DNA of 64,000 nt, from contig OZ244811.1 in the NCBI GenBank assembly GCA_965220105.1, forward strand, positions 558,001 to 622,000. The letters are read 5' to 3'. A model generated the notes under the pieces. The model saw only the letters and a program-made list of their open reading frames with translations. It did not search any database and had not been told where the DNA came from. The position numbers and the translations under genes were made by a program. This document shows positions 31,655-41,116 of the stretch, piece after piece (position 1 is the first letter of the stretch; the number at the start of each line of letters is the position of its first letter). This DNA is from Bin87 sp965220105. GTDB lineage: Bacteria > Chloroflexota > Dehalococcoidia > Lucifugimonadales > UBA3495.

Positions 31655-34454
31655 GGTCCAACTGGAGCCAGCGGGCCGCCTGCTGTCCTACGCTGGCCAT
31701 GCTCGACGGCTGGAACGAGCAGGTGGGCAGCGCGTCCAGGAAGCGATCACCGTAGTTGGCGGTTTGGATGCGCCGGTCGAGGATGACCACGACGCCGCGA
31801 TCGGTTTTGTTGCGGATGAGTCTCCCGAAACCCTGCCGGAAGCGGAGCATGGCGGTGGGGACCTGAAAATCGTTGAAGGGGTTGTTCCAGAGGTTGCCGC
31901 GGGCCTTGACGATGGGGTCGGTGGGCACCGCGAAGGGCAGGCGACAAAGCAGCAGCCCGCGCAGCACGCCGGGATCCATGTCGACGCCTTCCCAGAAACT
32001 CGCCGCGCCCAGCAAGACCGACCTCGGGTTGGCGCGCAACCGGTCCGCAATCTGGCGTGGGGTGCCGTCAATTCCCTGGGCAAGGACGGCGATGCCCTCC
32101 GCCCGCAGCAATCCCCGCACCTGGTAGGAGGCTTCACGCAATGCGTTGTGGGAGGTGAACAGCGCCATCAGGTGACCGTCCAGGGCCCTGGCCAGGTTTA
32201 ATATCACCTGGGCAGTTGCCTGGTTGAGGTCTGCGGACTGGCGAGGGTCGGGCAAGTCCTGGGGAATCATCAACAAGGTGTTGCGTTCGTAATTGAACGG
32301 ACTGTTCACCTGCAGCTCATCGCTTTCGTCAGGGAACCCCACTCGGTTGCGGAAAAAATCGAAGTTGGAATCGGTAGCCAGGGTGGCTCCGGTCAATACC
32401 ACCGTTCCTTTGTCGGCGTACAGACTTTCGCGCAGAATGGGGCCTACCGCGAGCGGCGTGGAATGGACGGCAACGGTGCGCCGGGCCATGTCGAGCCATT
32501 GAATCTGTTCGGGATCATAGCGGCCAAACACGGTGGACAGGTTGTCGTTGAGTTGACTGATGGCTTCGATGCAGCCGACCAGTTCACCGGCGCCGATGTC
32601 CTGCGACCCGATGGGTGCATCCCGGGAGATTTGCCGCTGGTAATCCTGCAGCGTTCTTACGCACTCGTTGATGAGGGCGGACGCGGATTCCCACTCCATC
32701 GCTACGGCGCCCCATTCCCGGGATTGCCTGACCTTGTCGTCGAGCGTCAATGCTTCGCGGCTGCTGTCGGGCTGGTTGGTATTGCGGCGGTACATCTCGG
32801 TAACGGCGGACCACAGACTCTCCCAGGCCTGCTCTGCCGCGTTGCACGACGCCGACGCGTTGTTGGCGCCATCGGTCACGAGCGCCAGTCTGGCCAGGAC
32901 GCGCCGGGCACTTTCCAGCTCCCGGGGCAGGGCATCGTGGAACACTTCAAAACCCAGTTGTCGGCTGGCCTCGTCCTCCAAGTGGTGAGCTTCGTCGATA
33001 ATTAAACGTTCATAATCCTGCAGGACGGTGCCGCCCACCGTCAGGTCGGCCAGTAGAAGAGCGTGGTTGACCACCAGGATGTGCGCCTCTTCGGCCTGCT
33101 GGCGGGCCTGCCGTAGAAAGCAGGGCGCGCTGCCCCAGAAGGCGGGACACACCTCCGGAGTATCGGCGCTGATTCGGGACCAGGCCCGTAGGTCGGAAAA
33201 ATGGAGGTTCAGGTTGGTGCGGTCACCGGTGGTGGTGTCGTCCAGCCAGACGGCGGTCTTGCCAATGACGCGGGCCTCATCTTCGTTCATCGCGTCTGCC
33301 AGGGCGAGATTGTTCCACCGATGCAGGCACACGTAGTTGGACCGGCCTTTCAGCTGGGCCGCCTTGACGACCCCGGGATGCAGTATGCCAGCGGCTTCCA
33401 GTATCCCGATCACCGCAGGGATGTCTTTATTCATCAACTGTTCCTGCAGATTGATGGTATTGGTGGAGATCACCACCCGCTGGCCATGGGTAGCGGCGTA
33501 CACCACGGCGGGCAGCAGATAGGCCAGGCTCTTACCGATGCCGGTGCCGCCCTCCACGATGAGTTTGCGCCCCTGATAGATTGCCCGGGTTACGGCTTTG
33601 AGCATCTCGGTTTGTTGGGGACGATCTTCGAACCCGGGGAAAGCCTGGGCGAACAGCCCGTGGGGGGACAGCAGCTCTTCAACCTGCTGTTCGGTGACGT
33701 CCCGCTTTATGGCGGCGCCCAGCGGTCCGCCGGTTGCGACGGACATGCGGTTGGACAGGCTGGCCAGATTCAGCCCGTTCAATCCGACGGTTTGGGCGCT
33801 GTCTGGGTCTACCAACGGGGCATTAGCGCCGGCGGCGTGGGGAATCAGGCCATCCAGCAAGTCGGCCACCGGCGCGCCGGCAGCGCGGGCTGCCCGGGCG
33901 ATCAGCGCGACCTTGGCGGCAGGTTGGCGGGCGCCGATTTCCAGCAGGCGATTGAACACGCCGGCGGTTACTTCGGCGTCAGCATCGGCACGGTGAGCCT
34001 GGGAATGGTCCAGGTCGAGCTGCTGAGCCAGGGCCGACAGGTTGTATTCGGGCGCCGACGGCAGGAACACCGATGCCAGATCCCAGGTGTTGTAACTCCG
34101 GTTGGCCAGGGGAAGGTTATGGGATTCCAGGAAGTCCAGGTCGAATTTGACGTTGTGGCCAACCAGCGGGTAATCGGCCAGGAATCCGGCCAGTCGGTCG
34201 GCGATCTGGCCGAACGACGGCGCCCGTTCGAGCTGCGACGGGCTGATGGACGTCAGTTGCTGGATGAACTGGGGAACCCGGCGTCCCGGGTTGACGAAGG
34301 TTTGGAAGCGCTCCAGCACTTCGCCGCCCCGGAATTTGATGGCGCCGACTTCGATGATGGTGTCGCCGTGGGGGTTCAGACCGGTGGTTTCCAGGTCGAT
34401 GGATACGAACACCTGCTGGAAGGGGTCGGCGGGCCGTAATCCTGTTAGTGTCAT
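31638..34454 (-). CDS. DinG-family helicase with N-terminal DnaQ-like exonuclease
   Basis: A 938-residue fusion. Residues 14-175 are a DEDD exonuclease: FVSIDLETTGLNPHG (D20, E22), VGHNVKFDLDF and AHRADADAEV. From about 265 on is an XPD/DinG superfamily-2 helicase with Walker A EGGTGIGKS (301-309), three cysteines C376, C436 and C445 where DinG binds an Fe-S cluster, and the DEAH box IIDEAHHLEDE. Motifs V and VI (FWEGVDMDPG, QGFGRLIRN) follow. It resolves D-loops, R-loops and forks. This exo-helicase fusion also occurs in Firmicutes. The Fe-S cluster assignment is uncertain, with only three cysteines. Confidence 0.93.
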   Translation of the reverse strand: MTLTGLRPADPFQQVFVSIDLETTGLNPHGDTIIEVGAIKFRGGEVLERFQTFVNPGRRVPQFIQQLTSISPSQLERAPSFGQIADRLAGFLADYPLVGHNVKFDLDFLESHNLPLANRSYNTWDLASVFLPSAPEYNLSALAQQLDLDHSQAHRADADAEVTAGVFNRLLEIGARQPAAKVALIARAARAAGAPVADLLDGLIPHAAGANAPLVDPDSAQTVGLNGLNLASLSNRMSVATGGPLGAAIKRDVTEQQVEELLSPHGLFAQAFPGFEDRPQQTEMLKAVTRAIYQGRKLIVEGGTGIGKSLAYLLPAVVYAATHGQRVVISTNTINLQEQLMNKDIPAVIGILEAAGILHPGVVKAAQLKGRSNYVCLHRWNNLALADAMNEDEARVIGKTAVWLDDTTTGDRTNLNLHFSDLRAWSRISADTPEVCPAFWGSAPCFLRQARQQAEEAHILVVNHALLLADLTVGGTVLQDYERLIIDEAHHLEDEASRQLGFEVFHDALPRELESARRVLARLALVTDGANNASASCNAAEQAWESLWSAVTEMYRRNTNQPDSSREALTLDDKVRQSREWGAVAMEWESASALINECVRTLQDYQRQISRDAPIGSQDIGAGELVGCIEAISQLNDNLSTVFGRYDPEQIQWLDMARRTVAVHSTPLAVGPILRESLYADKGTVVLTGATLATDSNFDFFRNRVGFPDESDELQVNSPFNYERNTLLMIPQDLPDPRQSADLNQATAQVILNLARALDGHLMALFTSHNALREASYQVRGLLRAEGIAVLAQGIDGTPRQIADRLRANPRSVLLGAASFWEGVDMDPGVLRGLLLCRLPFAVPTDPIVKARGNLWNNPFNDFQVPTAMLRFRQGFGRLIRNKTDRGVVVILDRRIQTANYGDRFLDALPTCSFQPSSMASVGQQAARWLQLDRASHR

Positions 34455-34520
34455 AAGCTTTGGCCTGGGTGGTTGCGGTGGAGGCCGGCGTTGACCGGAA
34501 ACCAGGCATTTGCTCTCGTG

Positions 34521-35228
34521 TCAGCCGGGAGTACGCAGGGAACAGGGCCGTGGTTCGCCCTGGCGCAAACCTTGCATGGGGCGGAAATCGCCGCGATGGA
34601 GCGCGTTCAGGAACTGGGCTTCATCCAAGATCTCGTCGGGGAATTCGGTTACAAAGCGCCCCAAACCGTGAGTGCTGTGGGCGTCGCTACCGCCGGTCAC
34701 GGGCAGTCCCAGCAGTTGGGCAACGTCGGCGGCGAACCGATTTTCCTCGTCCGATGTGCCGCCGTTGGCGATCTCGACCGCGTCGGTCAGTTGAAACACC
34801 GGGTGTTCCATTCCCTGGGACGGCGCCGTGGGGATCGGTTCTTTGGGGTCGGGATACAGGTAGGGGCGGGTGCGGTGATGCTGTCCAAGCACTCCCCGGA
34901 AGGGATGAGCGGAAACCACGTAACCACCGGATTTATGGGCCGACTTGCTGAGCTCTTCGGCCCGGTTGAAACCGCTCTGGTAGCGGTCCACTCCGAAGGC
35001 CAGGATGTGCCCCATATCGGTATCGGCTTCCATGGCCCGGATGAGGACCACGTTGTGGAGTCTGGCGAAGGCAGCGAATTCGTGCCGATCCCAGGGGCCG
35101 GCGTGTTCGGTGATGCAAAGGCCCCGCAGACCCAACCGCTCTGCTTCCAGGACGAGGTCTTCAGGGGTCAGGCTGGAATCGGCGCTACCCTTGGTGGTGT
35201 GAATGTGGAGGTCAAAAAGTCGGGCCAT
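34521..35228 (-). CDS. PHP-domain metal-dependent phosphoesterase
   Basis: A ~235-residue PHP-domain protein. Metal ligands are H8 and H10 in LFDLHIHTTKGS, then CITEHAGPWDRHE, a histidine in YVVSAHPFRGV and the late GGSDAHST. Such proteins hydrolyse phosphate esters or nucleotides; stand-alone members often lack a known substrate. I use the ATG at 35228, since the first motif is then near the N terminus as usual. It lies 67 nt upstream of the DinG gene and may share its transcript. Next to DNA-repair genes, a nucleic-acid role is possible but unproven. Confidence 0.85.
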   Translation of the reverse strand: MARLFDLHIHTTKGSADSSLTPEDLVLEAERLGLRGLCITEHAGPWDRHEFAAFARLHNVVLIRAMEADTDMGHILAFGVDRYQSGFNRAEELSKSAHKSGGYVVSAHPFRGVLGQHHRTRPYLYPDPKEPIPTAPSQGMEHPVFQLTDAVEIANGGTSDEENRFAADVAQLLGLPVTGGSDAHSTHGLGRFVTEFPDEILDEAQFLNALHRGDFRPMQGLRQGEPRPCSLRTPG

Positions 35229-35277
35229 AAGCTCAACCAGTCTAGTCGTCAAACCCCCGAAGCGTCAATGACATAAT

Positions 35278-35307
35278 GTCGCTGGAATTTAAACGTCGCT
35301 GGAATTT
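35278..35307. repeat. 13-nt direct repeat upstream of the HIBADH-like gene
   Basis: GTCGCTGGAATTT occurs at 35278-35290 and again at 35295-35307, four nt apart, in the divergent gap between the PHP gene and the oxidoreductase gene. It could be a regulator site or simple duplication. Confidence 0.7.
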
Positions 35308-35401
35308 GGTGGAATGATGGTCGGTATGGCGCTGTCATCGAGTCTGCTAAAATGCGCCGACGGTGGGGTGCGGAACCGCCGTCCAACAGGAGATGACCAA
35401 A

Positions 35402-36331
35402 ATGGCGAAAGTAGGATTCATCGGATTGGGAACCATGGGCGCCAGCATGGCGTACAACTGCCTGCAGGGCGGCAACGACATGGTGGTGCACGACATCAGG
35501 CGTGAGGCGGCGACGCGGCACCTTGAGGCCGGCGCTCGGTGGGCCGACACTCCCCGGGAGGTGGCCGCCGAGTCGGACGTCGTATTCACTTCGCTGCCGG
35601 GCCCGGTAGAGGTGGAAGCGGTTTCGTTGGGCGAGGACGGTATCATGTCGGGCATGGCGGCGGGCAAAACGTATTTCGATTTGAGCACCAGTTCCCCTAC
35701 GCTCATCCGCCAGATCCACGACCGCGTGGCTCCCCAGGGCATCAACGTGCTGGATGCTCCGGTAAGCGGCGGCCCGGCCGGCGCGGCCAGCGGACGCCTG
35801 GCCATCTGGGTTGGCGGCGACAAGGCGGTGTTCGACCAGCACAAGGCGGTGTTGGATTCCATCGGCGACGCTGCCTACTACGTTGGCCCCATCGGCAGCG
35901 GGGCGGTGGCCAAGCTGGTGCACAACTGCGCCGGCTATGTGGTGCAAACCGCGCTGGCCGAGGTATTCACGATGGGAATCAAGGCCGGCGTAGACCCATT
36001 GGCGCTGTTCCTGGCGGTACGCAAGGGGGCCGGCGGGCGTCGCGGCATGTTCGAGGGGTTGGCGCAGCACTTCCTGATCAACAGTTACGACCCGCCGGAT
36101 TTCGCCCTGCGCCTGGCCCGCAAGGACGTTGACCTGGCCGTCGGGGTGGGTCGCGAATTCGACGTTCCCATGAAGCTGGCCAACACCACGCTGGCAGAGC
36201 TAACCGAAGCGCTGAACCGGGGCTGGGCCGGCCGCGATTCCCGGGTGGCCATGCTTTTGCAGGAAGAGCGAGCTGGCGTGGAGTTCCACGTCGATCCGGA
36301 AGAACTGCGTAAGGCGTTGGAAGAGGGATAG
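35402..36331 (+). CDS. 3-Hydroxyisobutyrate dehydrogenase-family NAD(P)-dependent oxidoreductase
   Basis: A ~309-residue beta-hydroxyacid dehydrogenase. The Rossmann motif is KVGFIGLGTMGASMAYNCLQ; the substrate motif DAPVSGGPAGAASG and the catalytic lysine in GSGAVAKLVHNCAGY are standard. FALRLARKDVDLAVGVGREF follows. The start is at 35402, with AGGAG nine nt upstream; an earlier in-frame ATG at 35393 sits too close to the ribosome site. It probably reduces a semialdehyde or oxidises a hydroxy acid, and the substrate is undefined. The following ATPase gene begins 44 nt away. Confidence 0.9.
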   Translation: MAKVGFIGLGTMGASMAYNCLQGGNDMVVHDIRREAATRHLEAGARWADTPREVAAESDVVFTSLPGPVEVEAVSLGEDGIMSGMAAGKTYFDLSTSSPTLIRQIHDRVAPQGINVLDAPVSGGPAGAASGRLAIWVGGDKAVFDQHKAVLDSIGDAAYYVGPIGSGAVAKLVHNCAGYVVQTALAEVFTMGIKAGVDPLALFLAVRKGAGGRRGMFEGLAQHFLINSYDPPDFALRLARKDVDLAVGVGREFDVPMKLANTTLAELTEALNRGWAGRDSRVAMLLQEERAGVEFHVDPEELRKALEEG

Positions 36332-36375
36332 GCCAGCGGATATAACGGCTCCCACACGTGTTTTGGAGTGACGGC

Positions 36376-37566
36376 ATGATGATTACGCGACTGATATTGG
36401 CTAACTGGCGTAATTTCACCGACGTCGATATAGCTCTGCGCGAACGAGCTTTCATCATAGGACCAAATGCATCCGGCAAGTCCAATCTGCTCGACGCTAT
36501 CCGCTTTCTTAGAGATGTGGCGAAACGAGAAGGTGGTGGATTGCAAGCCGCCGTTAGGCGACGCGGGGGGGTTAGAGAGATTAGGAGTTTATCCGCCCAT
36601 TCCGGATTGGGCGTGCGAATAGAAGTGCATCTAAGCCGTAATGTTGGCGAGCCGGCAGAGTGGGTTTACCGGTTGGCTTTCGGGGTAGAGCAATCTGGTC
36701 ATCATCGTACCGTGGTGCACGAAGAAATGGTGCAGCGTGATGGGAAGACGTTGCTCCAACGCCCGGATTCAGAAGACGGGAACGACCCGGAACGGCTGAC
36801 TGCTACTGCGCTAGAGCAAATCAATGTCAACCGGGAATTCCGCGACATCGCCGAGTTTTTCGACACCGTTACCTATCTTCATCTCGTACCACAGATGGTC
36901 CGCCACGGCGCAGAGATAGGGGGTAATCGGCTCGAAAATGATCCATTCGGGCAAGGGTTTTTGGAACGCATAGCTGATACCAACAGTAATACGCGTAGAA
37001 GTAGGTTGACCAAAATTGCCACCGCTCTGTCCCACGTAGTGCCTCAAATGAAGGAATTAACCTTTGAACGTGATGCTGCAACTGGACAACCACACTTGAA
37101 GGCCCGTTTCGACAATTGGCGCGCCCATGGAGTCTGGCAACGGGAAGACCGGTTCTCGGACGGTACATTGCGTTTGATTGGGCTGTTTTGGTCCTTGCTG
37201 GAACGAGATGGATTGCTGTTATTGGAGGAACCTGAGATTTCGTTAAACCGCGATATAGTCCTGCGTCTGCCAAGTTTGATTTACAGGTTGAGCAGTCCAA
37301 TCAGGAGGCGACACAGAGGTGAACGATATAGTGACCGACGGCAGGTGATTTTGACTACCCACAGTGCAGACCTATTATGCGACGAAGGCATAAATGGATG
37401 GGAAGTTCTATTCATCACTCCAGAGAAAGATGGCTCAGTAGTCAAAACCTTGGCAGATGAACCCAGCATGCGCGGCATCCTGGAATCGGGCGTGATGCCG
37501 GGAGAGGTAGCACCCTTCAGAAACGACGGATATCAACTGCCGTTTGATTTGGGACTCACTGGCTGA
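36376..37566 (+). CDS. AAA/ABC-type ATPase of the OLD/RecF-like group, putative defence protein
   Basis: A ~396-residue ATPase. Walker A is FIIGPNASGKSNLLDAIRFL (about 27-46), the signature-like SDGTLRLIGLF follows near residue 260, Walker B is LLLLEEPEISLN, and a H-loop LTTHSADLLC appears near residue 335. The arrangement matches the AAA_21/OLD-type ATPases that occur in phage-defence modules. A DUF4276-like gene starts 4 nt downstream. The gene is visibly AT-richer than its surroundings (43% GC in one 60-nt line against about 75% in a line of the preceding gene), suggesting acquisition. The ATG at 36376 has GGAG seven nt upstream. Confidence 0.82.
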   Translation: MMITRLILANWRNFTDVDIALRERAFIIGPNASGKSNLLDAIRFLRDVAKREGGGLQAAVRRRGGVREIRSLSAHSGLGVRIEVHLSRNVGEPAEWVYRLAFGVEQSGHHRTVVHEEMVQRDGKTLLQRPDSEDGNDPERLTATALEQINVNREFRDIAEFFDTVTYLHLVPQMVRHGAEIGGNRLENDPFGQGFLERIADTNSNTRRSRLTKIATALSHVVPQMKELTFERDAATGQPHLKARFDNWRAHGVWQREDRFSDGTLRLIGLFWSLLERDGLLLLEEPEISLNRDIVLRLPSLIYRLSSPIRRRHRGERYSDRRQVILTTHSADLLCDEGINGWEVLFITPEKDGSVVKTLADEPSMRGILESGVMPGEVAPFRNDGYQLPFDLGLTG

Positions 37567-37570
37567 TGCC

Positions 37571-38176
37571 ATGCGAATCACCATAGGCGTCGAAGATTTA
37601 GTGTCGGAAACTGTCGCTAGACGCCTAATCGAAGATTATTGCCCTGGCGCAAGCATCGTCCGAACGATTGGCTTGAAGGGCAAAAACCATCTTAGGCAAA
37701 ATATTCGCGCTCTCAATCAAATCGCACTTTATCAGGGCCCTGCGCTCGTCTTAACTGATCTCGATCAACCTTGCGGTTGTGCGCCGACGCTCGTCCACAA
37801 TTGGATCAGCGGACTTACGGTATCTTCCAATTTGTTGATGCGAGTAGTCGTAATGGAGATCGAATCGTGGTTACTCGCTGATCGCACTGGCATATCCAAT
37901 TGGCTGTCTATCCCAATTAGCCGATTGCCTTACGATCCCGAAAAAATTGGTGATGCAAAGCGCACGTTGGTGGAGCTGGCTCACCGCAGCCGCCACCGAA
38001 ATCTGCGGGAGGCGATAGTTCCTCGCCGAGGAATCGGGACACACGCAGTCGGGCCTGGATATAATTCTGCCGTTAGCGAATTTGCAACTACTATATGGAG
38101 CCCAGACCAATCTAGACGTCATGCCCAGAGCTTAGATCGCACGATCAACCGATTAATTGGGTTACCGACGCTTTAG
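37571..38176 (+). CDS. DUF4276-like TOPRIM-fold protein, partner of the upstream ATPase
   Basis: A ~201-residue protein. It begins RITIGVEDLVSETVARRLIE, with E8 and E13 in the position of the conserved Toprim glutamate, has VLTDLDQPCG (D63, D65; D-x-D) and VVVMEIESWLLADR, the iExW-LAD motif seen in DUF4276 proteins. Toprim folds cleave nucleic acids or RNA. It starts 4 nt after the ATPase and shares its low GC, so the two form one unit. ATPase-Toprim pairs are found in anti-phage systems; no assignment to a named system is made. Confidence 0.68.
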   Translation: MRITIGVEDLVSETVARRLIEDYCPGASIVRTIGLKGKNHLRQNIRALNQIALYQGPALVLTDLDQPCGCAPTLVHNWISGLTVSSNLLMRVVVMEIESWLLADRTGISNWLSIPISRLPYDPEKIGDAKRTLVELAHRSRHRNLREAIVPRRGIGTHAVGPGYNSAVSEFATTIWSPDQSRRHAQSLDRTINRLIGLPTL

Positions 38177-38187
38177 CGATCCTCCAA

Positions 38188-39657
38188 TTAATCCGCCGCC
38201 GGCTCCCAACGCAGCACCGGCCGCCGCGCCGCCGTCGCCTCGTCCAATCGCGACACCGGGGTGGTGTGCGGCGCGTGCTGCACCAGCTCCGGATCGGTGG
38301 TGGCCTCGCTGTCGATGGCCCTTAACGCATCGATGAAGGCGTCCAGGGTGTCCCTGGTTTCCGACTCGGTGGGTTCGATCATCAACGCCTCATGGACGAT
38401 GAGCGGGAAGTACATGGTGGGGGCGTGAAACCCGTAATCCAGCAGCCGCTTGGCCACCTCGAGGCCGCTGACGCCCCGTTCGCGCTGCCGGTCTGCCGAG
38501 AACACGACCTCGTGCATGCACGTGCGGTCGTAGGGGAGAGCGTAAATGTCCTTGAGGGAGTGCATGAGGTAGTTGGCGTTGAGGACTGCGTTGGCGCTGA
38601 TTGAAGTGAGCCCGGCGGCCCCCAGCGTGCGGATGTAGGTGTAGGCGCGCACCAGCACACCGAAGTTGCCGTGGAACCCGCTGATTTTGCCGATGCTATC
38701 GGATGGTTCTACCAGTTCAAACTGGCCGGCTTCGGTCAGCTGAACCACCGGGGCGGCCAGGAAGGCGGCCAGGTTTTCGCCGCAGCACACCGGACCGGCT
38801 CCAGGACCGCCGCCGCCGTGGGGCGTGCTGAAAGTCTTGTGCAGGTTGAGGTGGCAGACATCGAAGCCCAACTCGCCGAGCTTGGCGCGGCCCAGCAGGG
38901 CGTTCATGTTGGCTCCGTCGCCGTAAACCAGACCGCCGCAATCGTGGACAATCCGGCAAACCTCGAGGATGTTGGTGTCAAACAGACCCAGGGTACTGGG
39001 TAGCGTGATCATCACGCCGGCCAGGTCGTCGCCGGCCAACTCGCGCAGGGCGCCAAGGTCGGTGTTGCCATCGGCGTCGGAGGGGAGGGTGACGACGTCG
39101 AAACCAGCCATCGCCGCCGATGCCGGGTTGGTTCCATGGGCGCTGTCGGGGATGGCCATTCTGGTGCGCCCGGTGTCGCCATGAGACAGGTGGTAGGCGC
39201 GCATCATGAGGACGCCGGCCAACTCGCCGTGTGCGCCGGCCAGCGTGGCCAGGCTGGTGGCGGCCATGCCGGTAACTTCGGTCAGGTAGCCCTGCAATTT
39301 GTGGAGCAACTCCAGGGCGCCCTGGGATTGGGCGGTGGGCTGAAGGGGATGGATGCCGGCGAAACCGGGCAGGAAGGCGATTTCGTCGTTTACCTTGGGG
39401 TTGTACTTCATCGTGCACGACCCCAGGGGATAGAAATGGGTGTCGATGCTGAAGTTCAACTGGCTCAGGGCCGTGAAATATTGGACGACCTCGGGCTCGG
39501 ATACCTCGGGCAGGGGCAATTCGTCGCGCAGGTAGGCCGCGTCGGGTAACGAGGCTGCCGGCACGTCCAGCGCGGGCGTAATTACTCCCACCCGGCCGGG
39601 TACGCTGCGGTCCATCAGCATTTGGGTGGTATCGCGGTTTCCGCCTTTGTTCAGCAT
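38188..39657 (-). CDS. gcvPB: Glycine dehydrogenase (decarboxylating) subunit 2
   Basis: A 489-residue PLP-binding subunit of the split P-protein, which decarboxylates glycine and loads the aminomethyl group on GcvH. The PLP lysine is K274 in CHLNLHKTFSTPHGGGG. FYPLGSCTMKYNPKVNDE and IPDSAHGTNPASAAMAG are also diagnostic. It pairs with GcvPA upstream, although a 108-nt gap with tandem repeats separates them. The C terminus lacks the H-protein-like extension. It needs gcvT, gcvH and a dihydrolipoamide dehydrogenase; the first two are in this window. Confidence 0.96.
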   Translation of the reverse strand: MLNKGGNRDTTQMLMDRSVPGRVGVITPALDVPAASLPDAAYLRDELPLPEVSEPEVVQYFTALSQLNFSIDTHFYPLGSCTMKYNPKVNDEIAFLPGFAGIHPLQPTAQSQGALELLHKLQGYLTEVTGMAATSLATLAGAHGELAGVLMMRAYHLSHGDTGRTRMAIPDSAHGTNPASAAMAGFDVVTLPSDADGNTDLGALRELAGDDLAGVMITLPSTLGLFDTNILEVCRIVHDCGGLVYGDGANMNALLGRAKLGELGFDVCHLNLHKTFSTPHGGGGPGAGPVCCGENLAAFLAAPVVQLTEAGQFELVEPSDSIGKISGFHGNFGVLVRAYTYIRTLGAAGLTSISANAVLNANYLMHSLKDIYALPYDRTCMHEVVFSADRQRERGVSGLEVAKRLLDYGFHAPTMYFPLIVHEALMIEPTESETRDTLDAFIDALRAIDSEATTDPELVQHAPHTTPVSRLDEATAARRPVLRWEPAAD

Positions 39658-39679
39658 GGTAAACGGGAACTCCGGTTTA

Positions 39680-39723
39680 GCCTGATTGTGAGTTGAGTCT
39701 CGCCTGATTGCGAGTTGAGTCTC
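39680..39723 (-). repeat. 22-nt near-perfect tandem repeat between gcvPB and gcvPA
   Basis: Two copies of GCCTGATTGNGAGTTGAGTCTC (39680-39701 and 39702-39723) differ only at the N (T or C). They lie 23 nt upstream of the gcvPB start and 43 nt after the gcvPA stop, so they could act as a paired operator or be a simple duplication. Confidence 0.85.
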
Positions 39724-39765
39724 GATGGTATCGCGTTAGTTAGCGGCGTCAGTCAGCGGCGGTAG

Positions 39766-41091
39766 TCAGCGAACGGATGCCAGCGCGTCCACCAGGGCGT
39801 CGATCTCGCTGCGGGGGTTCATTTCGGTGACGCATAGCAGCATGCCGTTGTCAAAACGGTCGCTGACGTCCAGGCCGCCGAGGATGTTCTGCGCCATGAG
39901 CTGACGGTTGATTTCCTCCGGCGGGGCCGGGCAGGACACCACGAACTCCTGGAAGAATGGTCCGGCTTCCGCCTGGGCATAGCCGGGCAACTCTGCGATG
40001 CGTTGCGCGGCGTAATGGGCCTTGTGGTAGCACAACTCCGCCACCTGGCGCAGGCCGTGGCGCCCCATTGCCGCCAGGTAGATGGCCGAGGCGAGGGCGT
40101 ACAACGCCTCATTGGTGCAGATGTTGGAGGTGGCGCGTTCGCGGCGGATGTGCTGCTCCCGGGTCTGCAGGGTGAGCACGTAGCCGGTGCGACCCTCGGT
40201 GTCGGTGGTGCGGCCCACCAGCCGGCTGGGCATCTGGCGAATGTACTGCTGCTTGCAGCTGAAAAGACCCAGGTAGGGTCCGCCGTAAGAGGGCGGTATG
40301 CCCAAGGGCTGTCCTTCGCCGGTGACGATGTCGGCACCAAAGGCGCCCGGAGGACGGAGCATCCCCATGGCCAGGGGGTCGGCTGAGATTACCAGCAGAG
40401 CGCCGTCGTCGTGGGCCGCGTCGGCCAGGGCGGCCAGATCGTCGAGACCGCCGTAGAAGTTGGGATACTGGGCGACGATGCCGGCGGTGGCTTCGGTAAC
40501 CGATGCGCCAACCTGGGCGGCGGGCACGGTGTCGATGGTAATGCCCTGCGCCTGGCAGTAGGTGGCGATCACCTGGCAGTACGCCGGCGCTACGGAATCG
40601 GCAACGACCACCTGCTGGCGTCGGGTCACGCGGCAGGCCATCAGCACCGCTTCGGCCAGGCTGGTTGCGCCGTCGTACATGCCGGCGTTGGCGACCTCCA
40701 TGCCGTAGAGTCCGCTGATCATGGTCTGGAACTCAAAGATGACCTGCAACGTTCCCTGGGATACCTCAGGTTGATACGGCGTGTATGCGGTCAGGAATTC
40801 CCCGCGAGTCATCAGGGCTTTGACGATTGACGGAATAAAGTGATGGTACGACCCGGCGCCCAGGAAAGATGGGCCGCTGCTCAGGGGTCGATTTTTAGCG
40901 GCGAGCTCACCTAGTTCGCGCTGGATTTCCAGCTCGGACATCGGGTCGGGTAATTCCAGGAGGGGATTACGAAAACCGTCGGGAATATCATCGAACAAAT
41001 CGTCCACGGTTCGCAAACCGATTGCGGCGAGCAGTTCTTCCTGCTCGGCAGGCGTGTTTGGGATGTAATGGGATTGGAAGTTAGTAACCAT
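39766..41091 (-). CDS. gcvPA: Glycine dehydrogenase (decarboxylating) subunit 1
   Basis: A 441-residue subunit forming the heterodimeric P-protein with GcvPB. Typical segments are PSFLGAGSYHHFIPSIVKAL, YTPYQPEVSQGTLQVIFEFQ, GLYGMEVANAGMYDGATSLA and RERATSNICTNEALYALASA. It does not hold the PLP lysine, which is in GcvPB. The N terminus NFQSHYIPNTPAEQEELLAA is standard. It lies 25 nt upstream of the restriction gene stop, which suggests the R-M cassette was inserted on its 5' side. Confidence 0.96.
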   Translation of the reverse strand: MVTNFQSHYIPNTPAEQEELLAAIGLRTVDDLFDDIPDGFRNPLLELPDPMSELEIQRELGELAAKNRPLSSGPSFLGAGSYHHFIPSIVKALMTRGEFLTAYTPYQPEVSQGTLQVIFEFQTMISGLYGMEVANAGMYDGATSLAEAVLMACRVTRRQQVVVADSVAPAYCQVIATYCQAQGITIDTVPAAQVGASVTEATAGIVAQYPNFYGGLDDLAALADAAHDDGALLVISADPLAMGMLRPPGAFGADIVTGEGQPLGIPPSYGGPYLGLFSCKQQYIRQMPSRLVGRTTDTEGRTGYVLTLQTREQHIRRERATSNICTNEALYALASAIYLAAMGRHGLRQVAELCYHKAHYAAQRIAELPGYAQAEAGPFFQEFVVSCPAPPEEINRQLMAQNILGGLDVSDRFDNGMLLCVTEMNPRSEIDALVDALASVR

Positions 41092-41116
41092 TCAGAACTG
41101 CTCCGTGAGTTGCGGA

